A DNA stretch of 64,000 nt from Biscogniauxia marginata (Eukaryota; Ascomycota; Sordariomycetes; Xylariales; Xylariaceae): the NCBI GenBank assembly GCA_022695795.1, contig MU404097.1, positions 62,001 through 126,000 on the forward strand, given 5' to 3'. Shown one piece after another: positions 1 through 12,869 of the stretch. The number at the start of each line of letters is the position of its first letter. Positions within the stretch are counted from its first letter, which is position 1. The translations under genes and the position numbers were made by a program. The notes below the pieces were generated by a model. That model was not told where the DNA came from. It ran no database searches and worked only from the letters and a program-made list of their open reading frames with translations.

Positions 1-485
1 ACGAGGTTGACAAGACCGAGACGGCGTCGTCGCCCGAACTACACCGATCGAGTAGTGGGACGCAGTTGTCTACCATGCGAACCGACTCGGCGCCTCCAAC
101 CTCTCAGCAGCCAACGATCACTCCCATCACCGAGGAACCGCAAATGATCACCCTGCCTACACAGGACAACTTTACCTTTCAATCGTCGCACCCGTATCCT
201 CAGGAATCATACTTGAACCTTGCCAATCTTGCCCTGTCTGATTCTACAAGGGCGAATGAAAATACGACACAAAGCTCCTCGGCGGTCTCGATATCTCATC
301 CCCCCCGGCCGCGGAGTAACAGACGGGGCACTAGGCCACGGCCGTCGGGAACAAACGCAAATCATTTAGGTAAAGGTGCTGGGCAGAAGCGATCGATCAA
401 TTTCGCCGAACTATTCGACGTAGGAGGCATAGGATTTGGGAAAGACATGTTTGGAAGGGATGGGAAGCGGAGCCGTCATACATGA
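1..485 (+). CDS. 3' end of an unrecognised protein-coding gene (5' part outside window)
   Basis: One frame is open from base 3 to the TGA ending at 485, so this is the last exon, or part of it, of a gene that begins left of the window. The visible ~160 residues are low-complexity and rich in Ser, Thr, Pro and Gln. A basic stretch follows (around RPRSNRRGTRPRP), and the more ordered C-terminus reads INFAELFDVGGIGFGKDMF and ends in basic GKRSRHT. A Ser/Pro-rich region plus a basic patch suits a nuclear or regulatory protein, but no domain is recognisable and I assign no function. An internal ATG at 75 is probably not the true start, because the frame continues upstream without a stop. Confidence 0.7.
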   Translation, partial: EVDKTETASSPELHRSSSGTQLSTMRTDSAPPTSQQPTITPITEEPQMITLPTQDNFTFQSSHPYPQESYLNLANLALSDSTRANENTTQSSSAVSISHPPRPRSNRRGTRPRPSGTNANHLGKGAGQKRSINFAELFDVGGIGFGKDMFGRDGKRSRHT

Positions 486-2002
486 CCAGGTACACACCGA
501 ATCTATACCGCATCTTTTGGCGCATGGGTTTGGGATCTATTTGGGCTCACTTCTCTTCTATCACGCACGAAATGGAGTTAGATAGAAGAGTGAGAGGACG
601 TTAGAATGCATCGAGCGGGTTTGGATGGGAAGGGCGGGGACAGGGCATCGTGACACCGGCAAAGCATTCGAGGCGGCGTTTAGACGAGCATGCAGAGGGT
701 CACCCAGCGAACTACTGCCACCATCACTACCACCACCGCGGGCTGTTAGGTTACTGTATTCTCATACATTCAAAGAAGGGCCGAGATATACTACGACTGA
801 ATTGTGTTCGACACATGTTATTCCCTAGCGGTGTTTTTTCGAGATTTCTCGGATATACACGTGGGAGCAAGCTGCTGCAGTTGTGTACATAGACTCTGGG
901 GTTAATAAACATCAACAGCTGCTCCCTACTACTAGCATACGCGCCGAGGTTCTCGTGACTTGATTCCCCACTCCCCTCCAAAGTTATGCTTTATGAGAAA
1001 GATGTTTTAGTCAAGATTGGTCAATACAGTCTCAACTCACTCTTTAAAAATATGTATCTGTCAACGAGGTCTATTATTGGGGGATTGCCTCTGAGGCCAG
1101 GGAGATGTGGGATATGAGATCGACAAGGCTCGTTTGAGTTTAAAGAGGCAAGGCACGGGAATTCTCTAAATATTCGTGTCCCCATCGTGAAACTTGACCG
1201 GGCCCCGTTCCCGGGCACGGGTACAACCCGGACCACTGCCATTTGCTATCCTGTTTGCTTGTTCGCAAAAGTTCGTGGAGTTATTCACTAGAGTATAATT
1301 CTTTTATTGGTTTTGTTGGAAAATAACTACATAGAAAGGAAAAACGAGGGATAAATAAGTCTTTATTTGATCCGAATCTATGTCGAATGGGGACTATGAT
1401 AGTTTGAGAAAACCATTACTTAGAAGTTTTTTGTATTTAGATTCTAATAATCCTAACGAAATGCTATTTGATAATGATGATGATGCCAAGGTAAGGTAGT
1501 TAATACCTATGTGACAGACAACCGCCCTATCCTCGAACGCCAGATTTAACAAAGTGCCCGCCGCGTCAGCCATCAGGAGAGGTGCGTAAGCATCTCTACT
1601 GCCTGCTCCCCGGAATATATGCAACATCTACTGCTCATGAAACGCTACATGTGGTGCAGCCACTCTAGCCCTCTTTTTAACATAGGTAGGTAGGTACGTA
1701 AGTATAAAACCATACGTTTACCTCTCACGTAACTAATATTCAACTTCGGATCCCTTCTCGCCCCGCTTAATTCTAGAAAGGAAAACTATATAATGAATGC
1801 ATGGTGGGTGGGTATTTTAGGTGAGTGAATAGAAATAAGAATGCAGATGGTTTTCTCCTCTCCTCGTTCGTGATTATTGGTAAAGAATAAACAAGCCGAG
1901 GGTGAAGATTCCAGATCTTTCTCTCACTGCGGCAGCTCTTCGACGATATATATATGTGTATAAACGTTGGCATAAGTAGGGTTATAGGGAAAATATGTCG
2001 TT
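486..2002. other. intergenic region, no gene recognised
   Basis: This is the shared 3' side of two convergent genes. Only short overlapping ORFs on both strands with no family resemblance are present. TAGGTAGGTACGTA-type motifs occur near 1684-1700. I see no RNA gene. Confidence 0.5.
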
Positions 2003-3625
2003 CTACTCGGAAATACTGAGCTTGCCCTCGAGCCACCTCGTGAACCTCACGATTGGCGCGTCGACGGCGCGCCAGAACACGTCGGCGGCCCAGACGACGA
2101 GGGGCACGTTGACGAGGCCGGCAAGCAGGAAGCCCGCGCGGTACGCTTCCCAGTCCTCGGTGCCGGTGTAGGCGAACACGTAGCGCTGGACCCGGTACCC
2201 GATGATGTGCGTGACGGGGCCGTGCATCAGGTAGATGGCGTAACTGATGCGGCCGAAGTACTGCACCGGCGCCGTGTTGAAGACGAGCTGCCACCACGGC
2301 GACCGCGCCGCGCAGAACACGAACAGCATCGCCCCCCACATCTGCCAGTACCGGTACTTCGCCGTGAACCACTCCGGGATGTGTGCCCCCAGGTACCCCC
2401 AGCCGGGCACGCCTTCGGTGCCCATGTCCGGCTCCGACATCAGGTACAGGGCCGGCACGGCGACGAGAGTCCAGAAGAGGGCCTGCCGTCGCGAGATTGA
2501 CGTTGAGGTCTTGTTTTCGGTGTTGCTGTCTTTGTTAAGCGGGAGGATAGCCGGTGGAGGCAGCGGTGCCGACGAGGACGGGCTAGGCTGCTCGTGAGTG
2601 CCCTGGATGAGGTCCATCTCGGCGATTGCCATGCCGCCAAGGAAGAGAACCATCTCCCAGCGGTCGTTGCGGAGGACGAACCACATGAAGACGCCAACGC
2701 AGAGGAAGCGGGCCCAGGTGCGGAGCCGCGCTGTGCCGCACAGCGTCAGGAACAGCACCATCGAGCAGCGGAACTCGACCGGGATCGTCCACAGGTGCAC
2801 GTCGTAGTTGGTCGAGCCGCCGTAGTTCTCCCAGCTCCAGATGTGCAGGAAGTTGAACATCTCCCAGACCCAGTGGCGCAGCTGCTCGCGCGTCGTCTCG
2901 AGCAGCGGCGGGTGCGGCTCCATCACGTTGTGCATGTACGCCGGGTCCTGCGTGAACGCGCGCGTGCCCTCGAAGGCGCCCACGCGCAGCAGCACGAGGA
3001 TCATGAAGGTCGACACCATGGTCGGCAGGAACAGCCGGAACGGCCGCCGGAAGACGAACGAGCTGATGGTCCCGGCGAAGCCGCCGAAGGAGCGGCTGCG
3101 GATCTGCTTCAGCGGCTTGAACGACAGCGCGTACCCCGAGATGACGAAGAAGACGCAGACCATCGACGGCCCGCTGTACAGCAGCCGCACGAACGGCAGC
3201 TTCCAGACCTCGTAGTTGCCGTCGTCGTGGCCCCAGGCCTCGTGGATGAAAAACGCGGTGTACGAGTAGTGGCAGAAGAAGACGAACAAGGCCGCCAGGC
3301 CCCTCATGCCGTCGAGGTACGCGGTCGGGTGTAACTTCTCGGGGCCGGATCGACGGTCGCGCGTGAACCTGTGCTGCACGAAGCTCGGCAGCAGGAAGAT
3401 GCCCATTTTCAGGAGCACGATCCGTATCGGCGGCGCCCGGGGAAGCCCGTGCGGTCGGTACGACCTAGCTGCCGTCAACCAGGCTATCTTCGAGAAGCGG
3501 CTGTCGAAATCCCTCCTGCTGCTGCTCTCGCTTTCGGCGTCAGACATCGACCGCTCGTCAACCAGGACTAACTTCTCGTCGTAAGGGGGCGACGGCGGCG
3601 CCGTCTGTCTCGGATATTCATTCAT
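2003..3625 (-). CDS. acyltransferase 3 family membrane protein (OafA/NodX-like)
   Basis: This is a single-exon gene of 540 residues, starting MNEYPRQTAPP. About 95 polar cytosolic residues come first. The acyltransferase-3 domain then opens with YLDGMRGLAALFVFFCHY at about 103-120, and the conserved His is residue 119. The next conserved block is VCVFFVISGYALS near 155-168, followed by several hydrophobic segments to the C-terminus. Members of this family (PF01757) move acyl groups onto sugars, lipids or other small molecules at membranes. The substrate of this fungal branch cannot be told from sequence. The length is usual for ascomycete homologues. The coding strand is very GC-rich compared with its flanks, which generates many false ORFs on the opposite strand. 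There is no evident cluster partner: the nearest gene is more than 3.6 kb away. Confidence 0.9.
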   Translation of the reverse strand: MNEYPRQTAPPSPPYDEKLVLVDERSMSDAESESSSRRDFDSRFSKIAWLTAARSYRPHGLPRAPPIRIVLLKMGIFLLPSFVQHRFTRDRRSGPEKLHPTAYLDGMRGLAALFVFFCHYSYTAFFIHEAWGHDDGNYEVWKLPFVRLLYSGPSMVCVFFVISGYALSFKPLKQIRSRSFGGFAGTISSFVFRRPFRLFLPTMVSTFMILVLLRVGAFEGTRAFTQDPAYMHNVMEPHPPLLETTREQLRHWVWEMFNFLHIWSWENYGGSTNYDVHLWTIPVEFRCSMVLFLTLCGTARLRTWARFLCVGVFMWFVLRNDRWEMVLFLGGMAIAEMDLIQGTHEQPSPSSSAPLPPPAILPLNKDSNTENKTSTSISRRQALFWTLVAVPALYLMSEPDMGTEGVPGWGYLGAHIPEWFTAKYRYWQMWGAMLFVFCAARSPWWQLVFNTAPVQYFGRISYAIYLMHGPVTHIIGYRVQRYVFAYTGTEDWEAYRAGFLLAGLVNVPLVVWAADVFWRAVDAPIVRFTRWLEGKLSISE

Positions 3626-6600
3626 TGTCTTGCCACGGGAAAAAATGAAAGAAAATCGAAACTTAGATGATATGTAGTTGGAGATAATGGGGGGGAAGCT
3701 CCGACGATGATTGCCCCCGGTGTTGTAAGAATTTTTACACGTAGCAAAGAGAGTAGTGTGCTTCCCTCTCCCCTAAGGATCTCGAGAGATTAATTACCTG
3801 GTTGGTTTCCCCCCCCCTGTGGACTGGTTTGGGAAGTAAAACTGTGGCGTCGAGCAAAAATAACAGTCACAATGCCAGGTCACTTTTCACTGGGTTTGTG
3901 CCTAGCTGAGAGGAGCATCGATGCAAAGATAGCTCACCCTCGTCTGGCACGAGAGTACTTGCAAGGTGCCCTTTACATACCGTAGGGAGGGTACAGCATA
4001 GGTATTGGCAGCAAGGCCAGATGAACGATCGACAGCACGTTTGAGAGCCCACCGCCCGTTTGCCCATCTTGGGGCCAAGACGGACCACGAACGGGATCCT
4101 CAGAGCGCGGATCATGACCTACATGGACAATTCATGAGACTTGCCCCAACAGGGATGTGGCTAGCCAGTTGGCCGTGAACTTGATGCTCTGAGTGACTGA
4201 GTAGCATAGTAGCATCCATGCTGAGCTGATAGGTGGTCAAAACCTTTTCCACTACTGTACTAACCAAGAAAGCTGTCAAATCAACCTGTTTCAGGGCAAC
4301 AGGTTTCCAATAAGGAAAAAAAAAAAAAAAAAAAAAGGGAACACTCTGCAAATGTGCCGAAGACGAAGGACCATAGAAAGAGCTGACATACCTAAGACAG
4401 TTTAGTCGACATAAGTACATACAATGCCGGACAAGGCTGTGGGTCCCACTCTGCTTGGAATATGGCGGCCCCCGATCACCAGCGAAGCAATTGATATTGG
4501 GTAGTTGTGCCAGGGGTTGCCCCGGTCTTGGCACATCCAGGAGGCTGATGTTGATGGCCGCCGGACGGTACCCACCGGATCCGGAGTCTGAGACAATGCG
4601 GCAAGAAAGTGGTTAATCTCACTCTCTCTCTGACCTCTCAGATGACGGTACGCGGGCAATGGCGTGTGAATACCAAAAAAAAAGGTCCTTCCAGTAAAAT
4701 AATTAGTACACATAGCGGGATCCCGTGCCCAATCAAGATCTCGGTTTACTGATGATGCCATTGATGAGAAGTGAGCATCACATTTGACACACAAACACGC
4801 ACACACGGCGAGAGTTACTAACCGACTACCCGCCCCTAAGACCTGTTGCGCGTTTGCACAGTATGTAGATTGTTTTACTATGGAGTATAAACAACGATAA
4901 TATGACATTGAGTATGCTAGGAAGTCGGCAACTCGGTACCGAGTGAGAAACATCGGACGGAGGGAGTAGAGAAGCAAAACTAGGCTTGTAGACTCTCTGT
5001 CTAGATACACCCCCCTTTTTTCTTCCTCACTAGGTATGTATGCAAAAGTGCCGCCGCCGCTGTTAGGTAACGCTGCTAATACTTACCTAGGTAACTCGCA
5101 ACGACCTCCTGCTACTGTACACTTTGCGATTGGTCGAGCTCTCCCACGGTTTGAACCTCTTGCTATACTGTAGGTGTTTCCTCTGTATGGTTCGAGTCGT
5201 TATTGTAGGTAGAATAAGCCAAGCAAGCCCCCGTCCATATGTACCTACAGTTATTTGGCTTTCCTTCAGCCAAGCCATTAATTAGTACCTGCGAGGATCA
5301 GAACTGGAATTGATTTTCTTCTTCTTACATTGATAAAGCAATAACCATATCCCCTCCTATTTCCCACATGAATCGCAAGAACGAACGAACGAACGGCTTG
5401 ATTTTGGGTTTCCGCCCTACCCTCCCTTACGGGGTTCCTTGCCTAGCGCGCCCGGGGATCAAGATAAGATGATGAGGAATAGGGGATCGGTCGCTCGCTA
5501 AGAAAAGGGAGATCATTATTTTAATAATAATCTATCGGGAGATCTACTTCTTTTGCATCAGATTCCCGCCAGTTACCCAAGCTTACTTGACAATGCCCCA
5601 ATCTAGTCAAACTCGATTCGTCCCAAGTTCTACAATATGGTGGTAGGAGACTCCCTTGTCGTATGTTCAGCTCACTAACTCCTAGGTTTATTTTATAAGC
5701 TTTCGGCTCTCTATCTCCCTTCCCACTCCTTTGGCCACGAACAAATTTATAATCATTAAATTCTCGTGGCAATGACAATTTTGCACGTATTCAAGTAGTG
5801 ATTTCGCTCTGCTGTATTTCCAGGGCCCCCCACCAAAAAAAGAAAAGAAACGCTTATTTCACGTGTGGGTGTTGATCAGCGGCTATGAAAATGCAACTCG
5901 TTTCATCTCCACATGGTAAAACTTGGCGTTTACAGCCCGGCCCTCTAAGCAAAAAGGAACAGAAGAAGAGAAGAGAAATGATGTCACAGAAGCTCCTCAC
6001 ATAACGCGCGTCGTTCCAGAATGCTTTACCGACTGTTTCGCTAATGTAATGGATGGGGTCGGTTAATCGGGGAACCTGTGAGCTCTAAAGAATAATTTCA
6101 CGAATTATCTATAATGGGACAGGAGGATTATACACTTAACCTACCTACTTCTCCAGAATCACACCCAGAGGAAGCACATCCACCTAGCGCAGAAAGTCAT
6201 TCAAGCGACCGCAACTTGGTCATGCACTGATCAAGAGGATATACCAAACAAGGAAAAAGAAATGAAAAAGTGATAAAATACAAAAGTAAATAACTTAATA
6301 ACCTATTAATTTTGTTCATTTTATGCAAGCTCAAGCTATGACAGGTTGTGAAGTGAGAGAGCTCCAAGTATACACATAAACAATCTATAGATCCCCAATT
6401 AGCTCCATACATTAGTGAGGCTGTGTTAAGTGTTGGTCTGATTTCTGTAGCGTTGAAACAGCTATTGTGTTGCAATCCGGCATTCTCAGCTGCACACTGA
6501 CAGCTGATTTGTATGAGCGTTCTAGTTGTGTACTGTATGTATCATCACATATCGTCCCCCTTATCAAGCCACTTCACTCTTCTTGTACGTGGGTTGATGT

Positions 6601-7267
6601 TTTCTTTCGTACGATGATAATATATATATTCACCCCCGAGGTCACATACTAGTTAGGGAGGTAGTTGTAGGTGTTCCATGTCTTTTTTATCCAAAGTCTC
6701 GAACAGCTCGAATGGGTAAGTGTATCCGTGTTAGCTGACACTGAGTTGCTCTAATATGTAAGTGACTGGATAAACCAAATAAACTGAGTTCCACATACCA
6801 AAATAGAATGCCTATACATGCACCTACATACCTATCCGATTAGGAAAGTATCCGCTACGAGGAAGTTTGCCAACCTATGTAGGTATTGGCGCTGCGACCA
6901 TGGAAGGGGTACGGCGTCAATCACATTAGCCACTCTACACTACACTACCTATTTCAAGAAACCGACGTAGTATCGCCGGAGATCCTTGAAGTTTCCAACC
7001 TACCATATAGTATCTCTACCTGATAGAGTTGATATTGGAAAGGGGGCGGGCCAATATTTTAAATCCCAGGAATCGATCCGGGATTCCGTCACCCTTATCA
7101 GTTCATATTAATCAAACACATGGTTCAAAATGAATCACATCAAAGATGGGGGTTTTTCATCGAAACCCTATTTATCATTACTATATGACCAACTTGGCCA
7201 TACATTCACTTGGCTACCATTAAATACTACTGATACTGTCTATAGGTACATCACGGCAACGCGGCCC
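3626..7267. other. long intergenic region, no gene recognised
   Basis: These 3.6 kb have no ORF with recognisable family features. The longest minus-strand frame (4402-5010) looks random in composition. A 21-base poly-A tract lies at 4316-4336. TACCTA/TAGGTA motifs recur, for example near 5085-5094, 5207-5212, 6140-6150, 6823-6832 and 6880-6886. Confidence 0.5.
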
Positions 7268-9606
7268 CTAATAAGGGCTCGTCGCGTTGCTGACGCCGCT
7301 GTAGTAGTTGATCCACTTGAAGATCTCAGTGTGCCAGACGAGGCTGTTCTCGGGGTCGAGGACCCAGTGGTTCTCGTCGGGGAAGTTGAGCAGGCGGCTG
7401 GGTACGCCGTGGGTCTGCAGCAGGTTGAAGAGCAGGATCCCCTCGCTGACGGGCAGGCGGTAGTCGAGGTCGTTGTGCACGACGAAGTGCGGCGTCGCCC
7501 ACTGGTCCACGTGCAGCAGCGGGTTCCAGTCGTAGTACGGCGAGCCCGCCTTGAACCCTTGCTCCGTGAACGGGCCGCTGAAGTCGTGGTTCATGAACCA
7601 GAGCTCCTCCGACGCGTACTGGTTCAGCGTCGACGTGCTGCCGTCGTGCGTCACCAGCGCCTTGAATCGCCGGCCTAGCTCGTGGCCTTGGATCCTGTAC
7701 GGCGATATCAGGTCATCGGTCGAAACATCAAGGGGGGGTTGGTTTAGAAAGAGAGATCGACTTACCAGTTTGTCATGTATCCACCGAACGAAGCGCCGGC
7801 CTCGATGCCGTTGGCCGTGTCGACATACTTGAGCGTGCTGTTGACGTATTCCCAGGCGTGCACCAGGTCCCAGTACGGGTAGCTACCCCAGCGGCCTTGA
7901 ATCGCATCGGTCAGGTTCTGGCCCCAGCCCGAGCTGGCCGTCGGGTTCGGTGCGATGACGACGTATCCCTGGTCGGCCCAGACCTTGAAGTTCCAACGCG
8001 TGCTCCACGAGTTGTAGTGCGCACCCTGCGGGCCGCCGTGCGTGATGAAAGCTAGCGGGTATGTCTTGCTCTCGTCGAAGCCCTCGGGGTAGATGATCCA
8101 CGCCTGCTGGTCGATCTCGGACGTGTTAGTCGAGTAGTAGAATTCGGACACGTCCTCGGGGCCGAGACCCTTTAGCCCGGCGTCCACCAGGTTGGCTTGG
8201 AAGTAGGTCTTGACGACCTCGCCTTCCGGCGTCACCGAGTAAATATCACGGCTAGTCCAGATCTTCGAGTCAGACACGAGGAGCGAGCCGTCGGGCAGGA
8301 CATAGAACCCCGCGGTGACACCCTCGTTCGTAATGTTCTTGGGCACATACGAGTCATCGGCGCTTAGAGGGATAGGGAAGATGCGCTCGCGTCCGAGATC
8401 GGAAGCAGCGACGAAGATTGTCTCAGAGTCTTTCGCCCAGGCCAAGGAGTCAGGTGATCTGTCCCAATCATGTGCCAGGCTCGTGACGTTGACGTTTTCC
8501 GTCTCCGTATCAGCAATGTAGAGGATGTTACGATCCGATTCATAATAGATTCCATTCTGCTGGAAGTACGCAATGTACTTGCCGCTAGGGGAGAATCTCG
8601 GGCTCGTAGTAGCCCCCTGCGCGTCCGGGTAGCTAGTAGACCCCCTGGCGTTGATGGGGACGACATCGTCCTTAGTACCATCAAAGGGAACCACGTAGAT
8701 CACATCAGCAGTGTAATTCGCCAGGGGAAGAGAAGTGTCCTTCGTTAGAAAGACGACACTGTTGCCGTCAGGTGAAATGTCGTAGTCGCTCTGGTCACTC
8801 TGATCGTATGGACTCTCGGCGCAAGTCACATTGCAGATGCCAGTGACATAGTTAGTGAGCTCGCCGGACAAGGCATAGGAACCGTTCCCTCCCTTTAGCA
8901 CACCGCCAAACACGGCGTTTTTCTGCTCTGTGAGCCAGGTGTCCTAGAGCTGAATGTTAATAACACGTGATCTTGCTGTGATACATTAGTCTACGTACCC
9001 AATGTCGGACATAGATTGAGTTGTACAATCTGCCGGTGCTTCGGGGCGTACTCGCCAGCGCCTCATTGTATGCGGTGCCGTTCGGATACGCTTTGGTGTA
9101 CACGAGGAAGTGAATGTCACCCGAGGCGGTCTGGACAGCTTTAAGCCCGGAATACGGAGCGGGCAGGGAAGCGATGAGTGTGGCTTTCTCAAGCGAGTTG
9201 GCGTCGGCAGAATACAAGCTAATGCCGCCGTCGGCTTCCGCGTTTGTGCCGTTTATGTAGATGATGCTCGAGGGGTCGGGCCCCACGAAGACCACCTCCG
9301 AGATGTCCGTGTCGGTCGTCCACACGGAGATGTCGCCGGTAGCCAAGTCGAGCTTGTTCCACCACGCTGTCCTCTCGCCGGTCTCAAACGAGTAGTTTGA
9401 GACAGAGAAGAGAGCGAATTCCTAGCACGCCGTCAGTCACGATTACGGTACGATTCACGTATCAAGTCAATTGAGTTCGTACGGACCCCAGACGGGTTCG
9501 GGACGGCGTCGCTATAGCGGTTCGCGGAGAGCATTCCCTCGGGCGTGATAGCTAACACCTGGGGCAGGGCGGCCAAGGCCACCGCTGCCAGCGATTGCGA
9601 CTTCAT
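7268..9606 (-). CDS. secreted dipeptidyl-peptidase 5 (prolyl oligopeptidase family, S9C)
   Basis: I model four exons: 9606-9487, 9421-8999, 8943-7766 and 7694-7268, giving 715 residues. A cleavable signal peptide comes first (MKSQSLAAVALAALPQVLA). Next is the beta-propeller region of family S9, then an alpha/beta-hydrolase domain. The nucleophile Ser566 sits in GASFGGY, followed by Asp651 in HNDLDYR and His683 in DENHW. Length, signal peptide and the order of motifs all match fungal DPP5, which removes X-Ala, His-Ser or Ser-Tyr dipeptides from N-termini outside the cell. The first donor (GTCCGT) is unusual, but the joined frame reads NPSG-EFALFSVSNYSF, as the family expects. Several Asn-X-Ser/Thr sites suit a secreted glycoprotein. 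The M28 aminopeptidase gene lies upstream on the same strand, 1.5 kb away. Confidence 0.93.
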
Positions 9607-11116
9607 CTTGAATTGGCCTACCAATGCCTCGACCACTACGATGGACCTGTGTACACTTGGCGGAGGTTGAACAGTAGTGTGAGAGAGAGGCTCACACAGG
9701 CACGCGGTGGTGCTGGGTTCTTAAAAGGGAATAATAAACAATGCATCCGGTGAGCTGAGCTGCAGCCCGGAAGCCTAGAAGCCTGGAAGCTCGCGCGGGG
9801 CACATCTGTGTACACATGCCTATCAGGTATGCATCAAGCGAATGGTATAATATCCTATCTCGCTTGTGCAATGCATACACACATGAGATTATATCACGTT
9901 ACGCCACGCGGCGGCAGGGTTAGCTTCACGGCCCGCCGCGCTTTGGATCTTCCAAATCCTCTTCAGTGGTTGAGCCGGGGAGTGCTGGTGATAGCATCTC
10001 ACTTAGGGACGAAAGAGGCAGGTGAGAGAGTAGCACAACTCGTGTTCCGCGATCTTGTATACGCCAAGCTAGAGTCGGCAGGGTCGGCCTAATACACAAC
10101 GAGGTTTGTGGCCCGAACTTCTGTCAAAGCCGCTGTTAATCGAGGGGCCCAAATCCTAGGACTTACTTGAACAGGGATGCACTTCGGAGCTCCGGCTGAG
10201 ATTCAAACCATTACGTCATTGCAAAAAAACAAGAGAACGAATGTGAGGGGGAAATTAGCTACTCCTCACCGATAAACAACATCGCCACATTCTAGGCCTT
10301 GATGGAACAGGGCACAACTGACGTGCTTTGCGAGCGCGTTCTTATTGAGGTGCGCGGAAGGATTCGATGCATATGTCCTTATAGCACTAGCCCCTATTTT
10401 GGCATATTATAGAAGTATGACCATAGGATGGTATCACATAGTTAATTGATATTTCAATACCATCAAGAGCAACCACCTCCCTTTCCTTTTGTTCATACTA
10501 GTGTTTTATCTCCATATACCTACTCTTCACAGAATAGCCTTCAGTGAAGGGGGTTAGGGGCTAAGTAGAAATGATCTAGTTTATCTATGTTAATACCTAG
10601 TTCTGCTAGTGTTGAACTCTGTACTGTGTATATCTTGTACTCGACAGGAAGACCCGGCAGCCCGGGCCTTTAAAGCTACGCGCTTACTAGGTATAATAAC
10701 ACAGCGGTCAAAGATGTTCTACTAGTTACTCGAAAAAGAAAACGAGATGCAGCTCGATGCAGCTCGAAATTTAAGCTTGCCAGCCACCCCTGCAAGCCTC
10801 TCCCACTAAATCGCCTTGTTTTCAAACCCTCAGGTACTATATTTAATACCGTACCTTATCGCTGTGGAACTTATCGCATCATCACTATTACGTTACGGTA
10901 TGAGTATTATACATTTCCTTGACTAGGTTCCATACATACTACATACCTGGATAGACATCACGAAGACTGAATTTACAGTAACAGGCAGTTATCAGTATAC
11001 CATTCATGAAACTCATAGCTTATACTTTTATAGATACTCCGTCCCAGAAAGCAATACAATCTTTTTTATGTACTAGAAACATATCACTAATAGTCTGTAG
11101 TTGAGGCGGGTGCTTT
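9607..11116. other. intergenic region between two secreted peptidase genes
   Basis: The region holds the promoter of the DPP5 gene and the 3' side of the M28 aminopeptidase gene. No coding region or RNA gene was recognised. The stretch around 10380-11050 is AT-rich. Confidence 0.5.
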
Positions 11117-12869
11117 TTAGAAGAGCTTGCGGCTGAGCTTCGACGCCCGGCTCGAATTTTTAGCCCAACGTCTCTTAGCGGCAGCGTGGGAGCTGGCGTT
11201 GCGCAGAGGGAAGCCCTCCCAGCTAGTGCCATAAACGGCGACGGCGTGGGCGATTCCACGGCTCATAGTCTCGAACACGCCCGGGTTAAGGTTGGTAACG
11301 TTATCTCTGGCTGTGTGATAGTTGGGGTCGTATATGATGCCGGCTGTGCCGCCAACGTTTGCCGCCTCTTCCTCGGTCTTGATACCGTCGGCGCCGGTGT
11401 CAAGGCCGCCACAGGGAATGCCGGCATCTAGGAACGGGCCATAGTCGCTACGGCCGTTGAATTCGGATGCGCTGACGAATTTTTCGTTCTCCTGTAGATA
11501 GTCCTCGAAGAGCTTCTCAACTTCGGCTGAGCCCGCGGGCCCAGACAGATTGAACGCACTGCCGTCGCCATCGTAGACCCCGTAGACAAAATTTGGTGAT
11601 GCGATCATGTCGAAGTTGAGGTACAGGCGGATCTTGTCCAGAGTGGCTAGCGGCGCCGTCTCGACGTAGTGGGTGGCGCCCAGCAGGCCCTCTTCCTCGG
11701 CCGTCCACCAGGCGAAACGCACCTGGTTGTTTGTAATGCTCTTAGCCAGCTGCTTGGCGACCGTGAGTATGCCACAGCTGCCACTTCCGTTGTCGTTGAT
11801 ACCGGGGCCATCGACCACCGAGTCGGAGTGTGCGCCCACCACCAGCACATTGTTCGGATCACCGGACTTGGAGGTGGCGATAACGTTGTAGCTGGTTCCG
11901 TTGGCGATGTAGGACGCGAATTCGCCCGAGCTGGTGATAGTGCTACCTCCCGCAATCTCCCCAACTAGGCGCTCACCCTCGGCCTTGGTGATACCACCAA
12001 TTGCGATCTAAAAATGATCCAGTCAATACATATCCGCCTTGGTCAATCTTGCTTTGAGGGGCAGGTCATTTTTCACTCACGAAGTCATTTACACCTCCCA
12101 GAGTGCCAGCAGCAGCTCCAGCTTCCACGTTGTTGTATATAATACCGCCTACAGCTCCCGCCTCCCCGGCAAGCTGGGCCTTCAAGGCGAATGTGCAATT
12201 GCCCCTAGATATAAGGGCAACGTTTCCCTCGACGGTGTCGGGGTAGTCACTCTGTTCGTTTCGTCAGTCTTCGCACCATTTTCACGCAATGGGCGTTGGA
12301 AGAATAGGGTAGACTTACAGCCTCACAACCTAGGTTGGCAACGGGCACTAGTGGTGTATCCGTCCAGGTACCATTGTTGACGAACTCAAAGGACCCCGAC
12401 TCCACTTCCGCGCCATCGATTGTCAACGAAGCCTCCGAAAAGAACACGATCTCGGTTGTGTACTCCTGCTTCTCGATCGTGTAGTAATCACCGAGGGAGT
12501 TGAGCTGGTCTTCAATGTACTTAACCGTATTCAGATGTCCCTCTGTGCCGTGAAGCTGCATAAGTTATCATTATCAGCGAGGGATCTCCCATCTAAGTAC
12601 CCAGCTGGTAACCTACTCGGTTCCTCCCAGTCGTTGCATAAGCAATGTCCTCCAGATCCTGGGCACATTGTATCAGGTCAGCCTCTGTGACGGATTGTTG
12701 AAGTTCTTCCTAAGCCAGATTATTAGCACACAGCCCAATTTCACATAACCCGCTGTCTTACATCATCCACCAATGGCGTTGACTCCGCACGCCCTACAGG
12801 TTTGGCGTGGCTGGTTAAAGCCAATAAACTGGTGACCGAGATGGCCAAAGCCGAGTTGGTAGTTCTCAT
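11117..12869 (-). CDS. secreted M28 family aminopeptidase with PA domain (leucine aminopeptidase-like)
   Basis: I model five exons: 12869-12762, 12709-12617, 12555-12319, 12251-12081 and 12007-11117, giving 499 residues. An N-terminal signal peptide comes first (MRTTNSALAISVTSLLAL). A PA (protease-associated) insert lies at about 125-215, including the GNVALISRGNCTF-type motif. The M28 metallopeptidase domain follows. Expected zinc or catalytic residues are all present: His263 (GAHSDS), Asp275 (INDNGSG), the Glu pair 307-308 (WWTAEEEGL), Asp336 (NFDMI) and His434 (NYHTARDN). This arrangement matches secreted fungal Lap2-type aminopeptidases, which trim N-terminal residues from peptides. The Arg/Lys-rich C-terminus (AAAKRRWAKNSSRASKLSRKLF region) is longer than I would expect and could be processed. 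Confidence 0.93.

Noticed and set aside
2594..3334. 246-codon plus-strand ORF
   Set aside because: It is the antisense shadow of the acyltransferase gene, caused by high GC at third positions.
4402..5010. 202-codon minus-strand ORF
   Set aside because: Composition is random, no motif, no splice signals, and overlapping ORFs of similar quality exist in the same region.
7050..7095. possible tRNA T-arm on the minus strand (GGATCGATTCC)
   Set aside because: The stem has a mismatch, the loop begins with A rather than T, and no acceptor, D or anticodon arm fits upstream.
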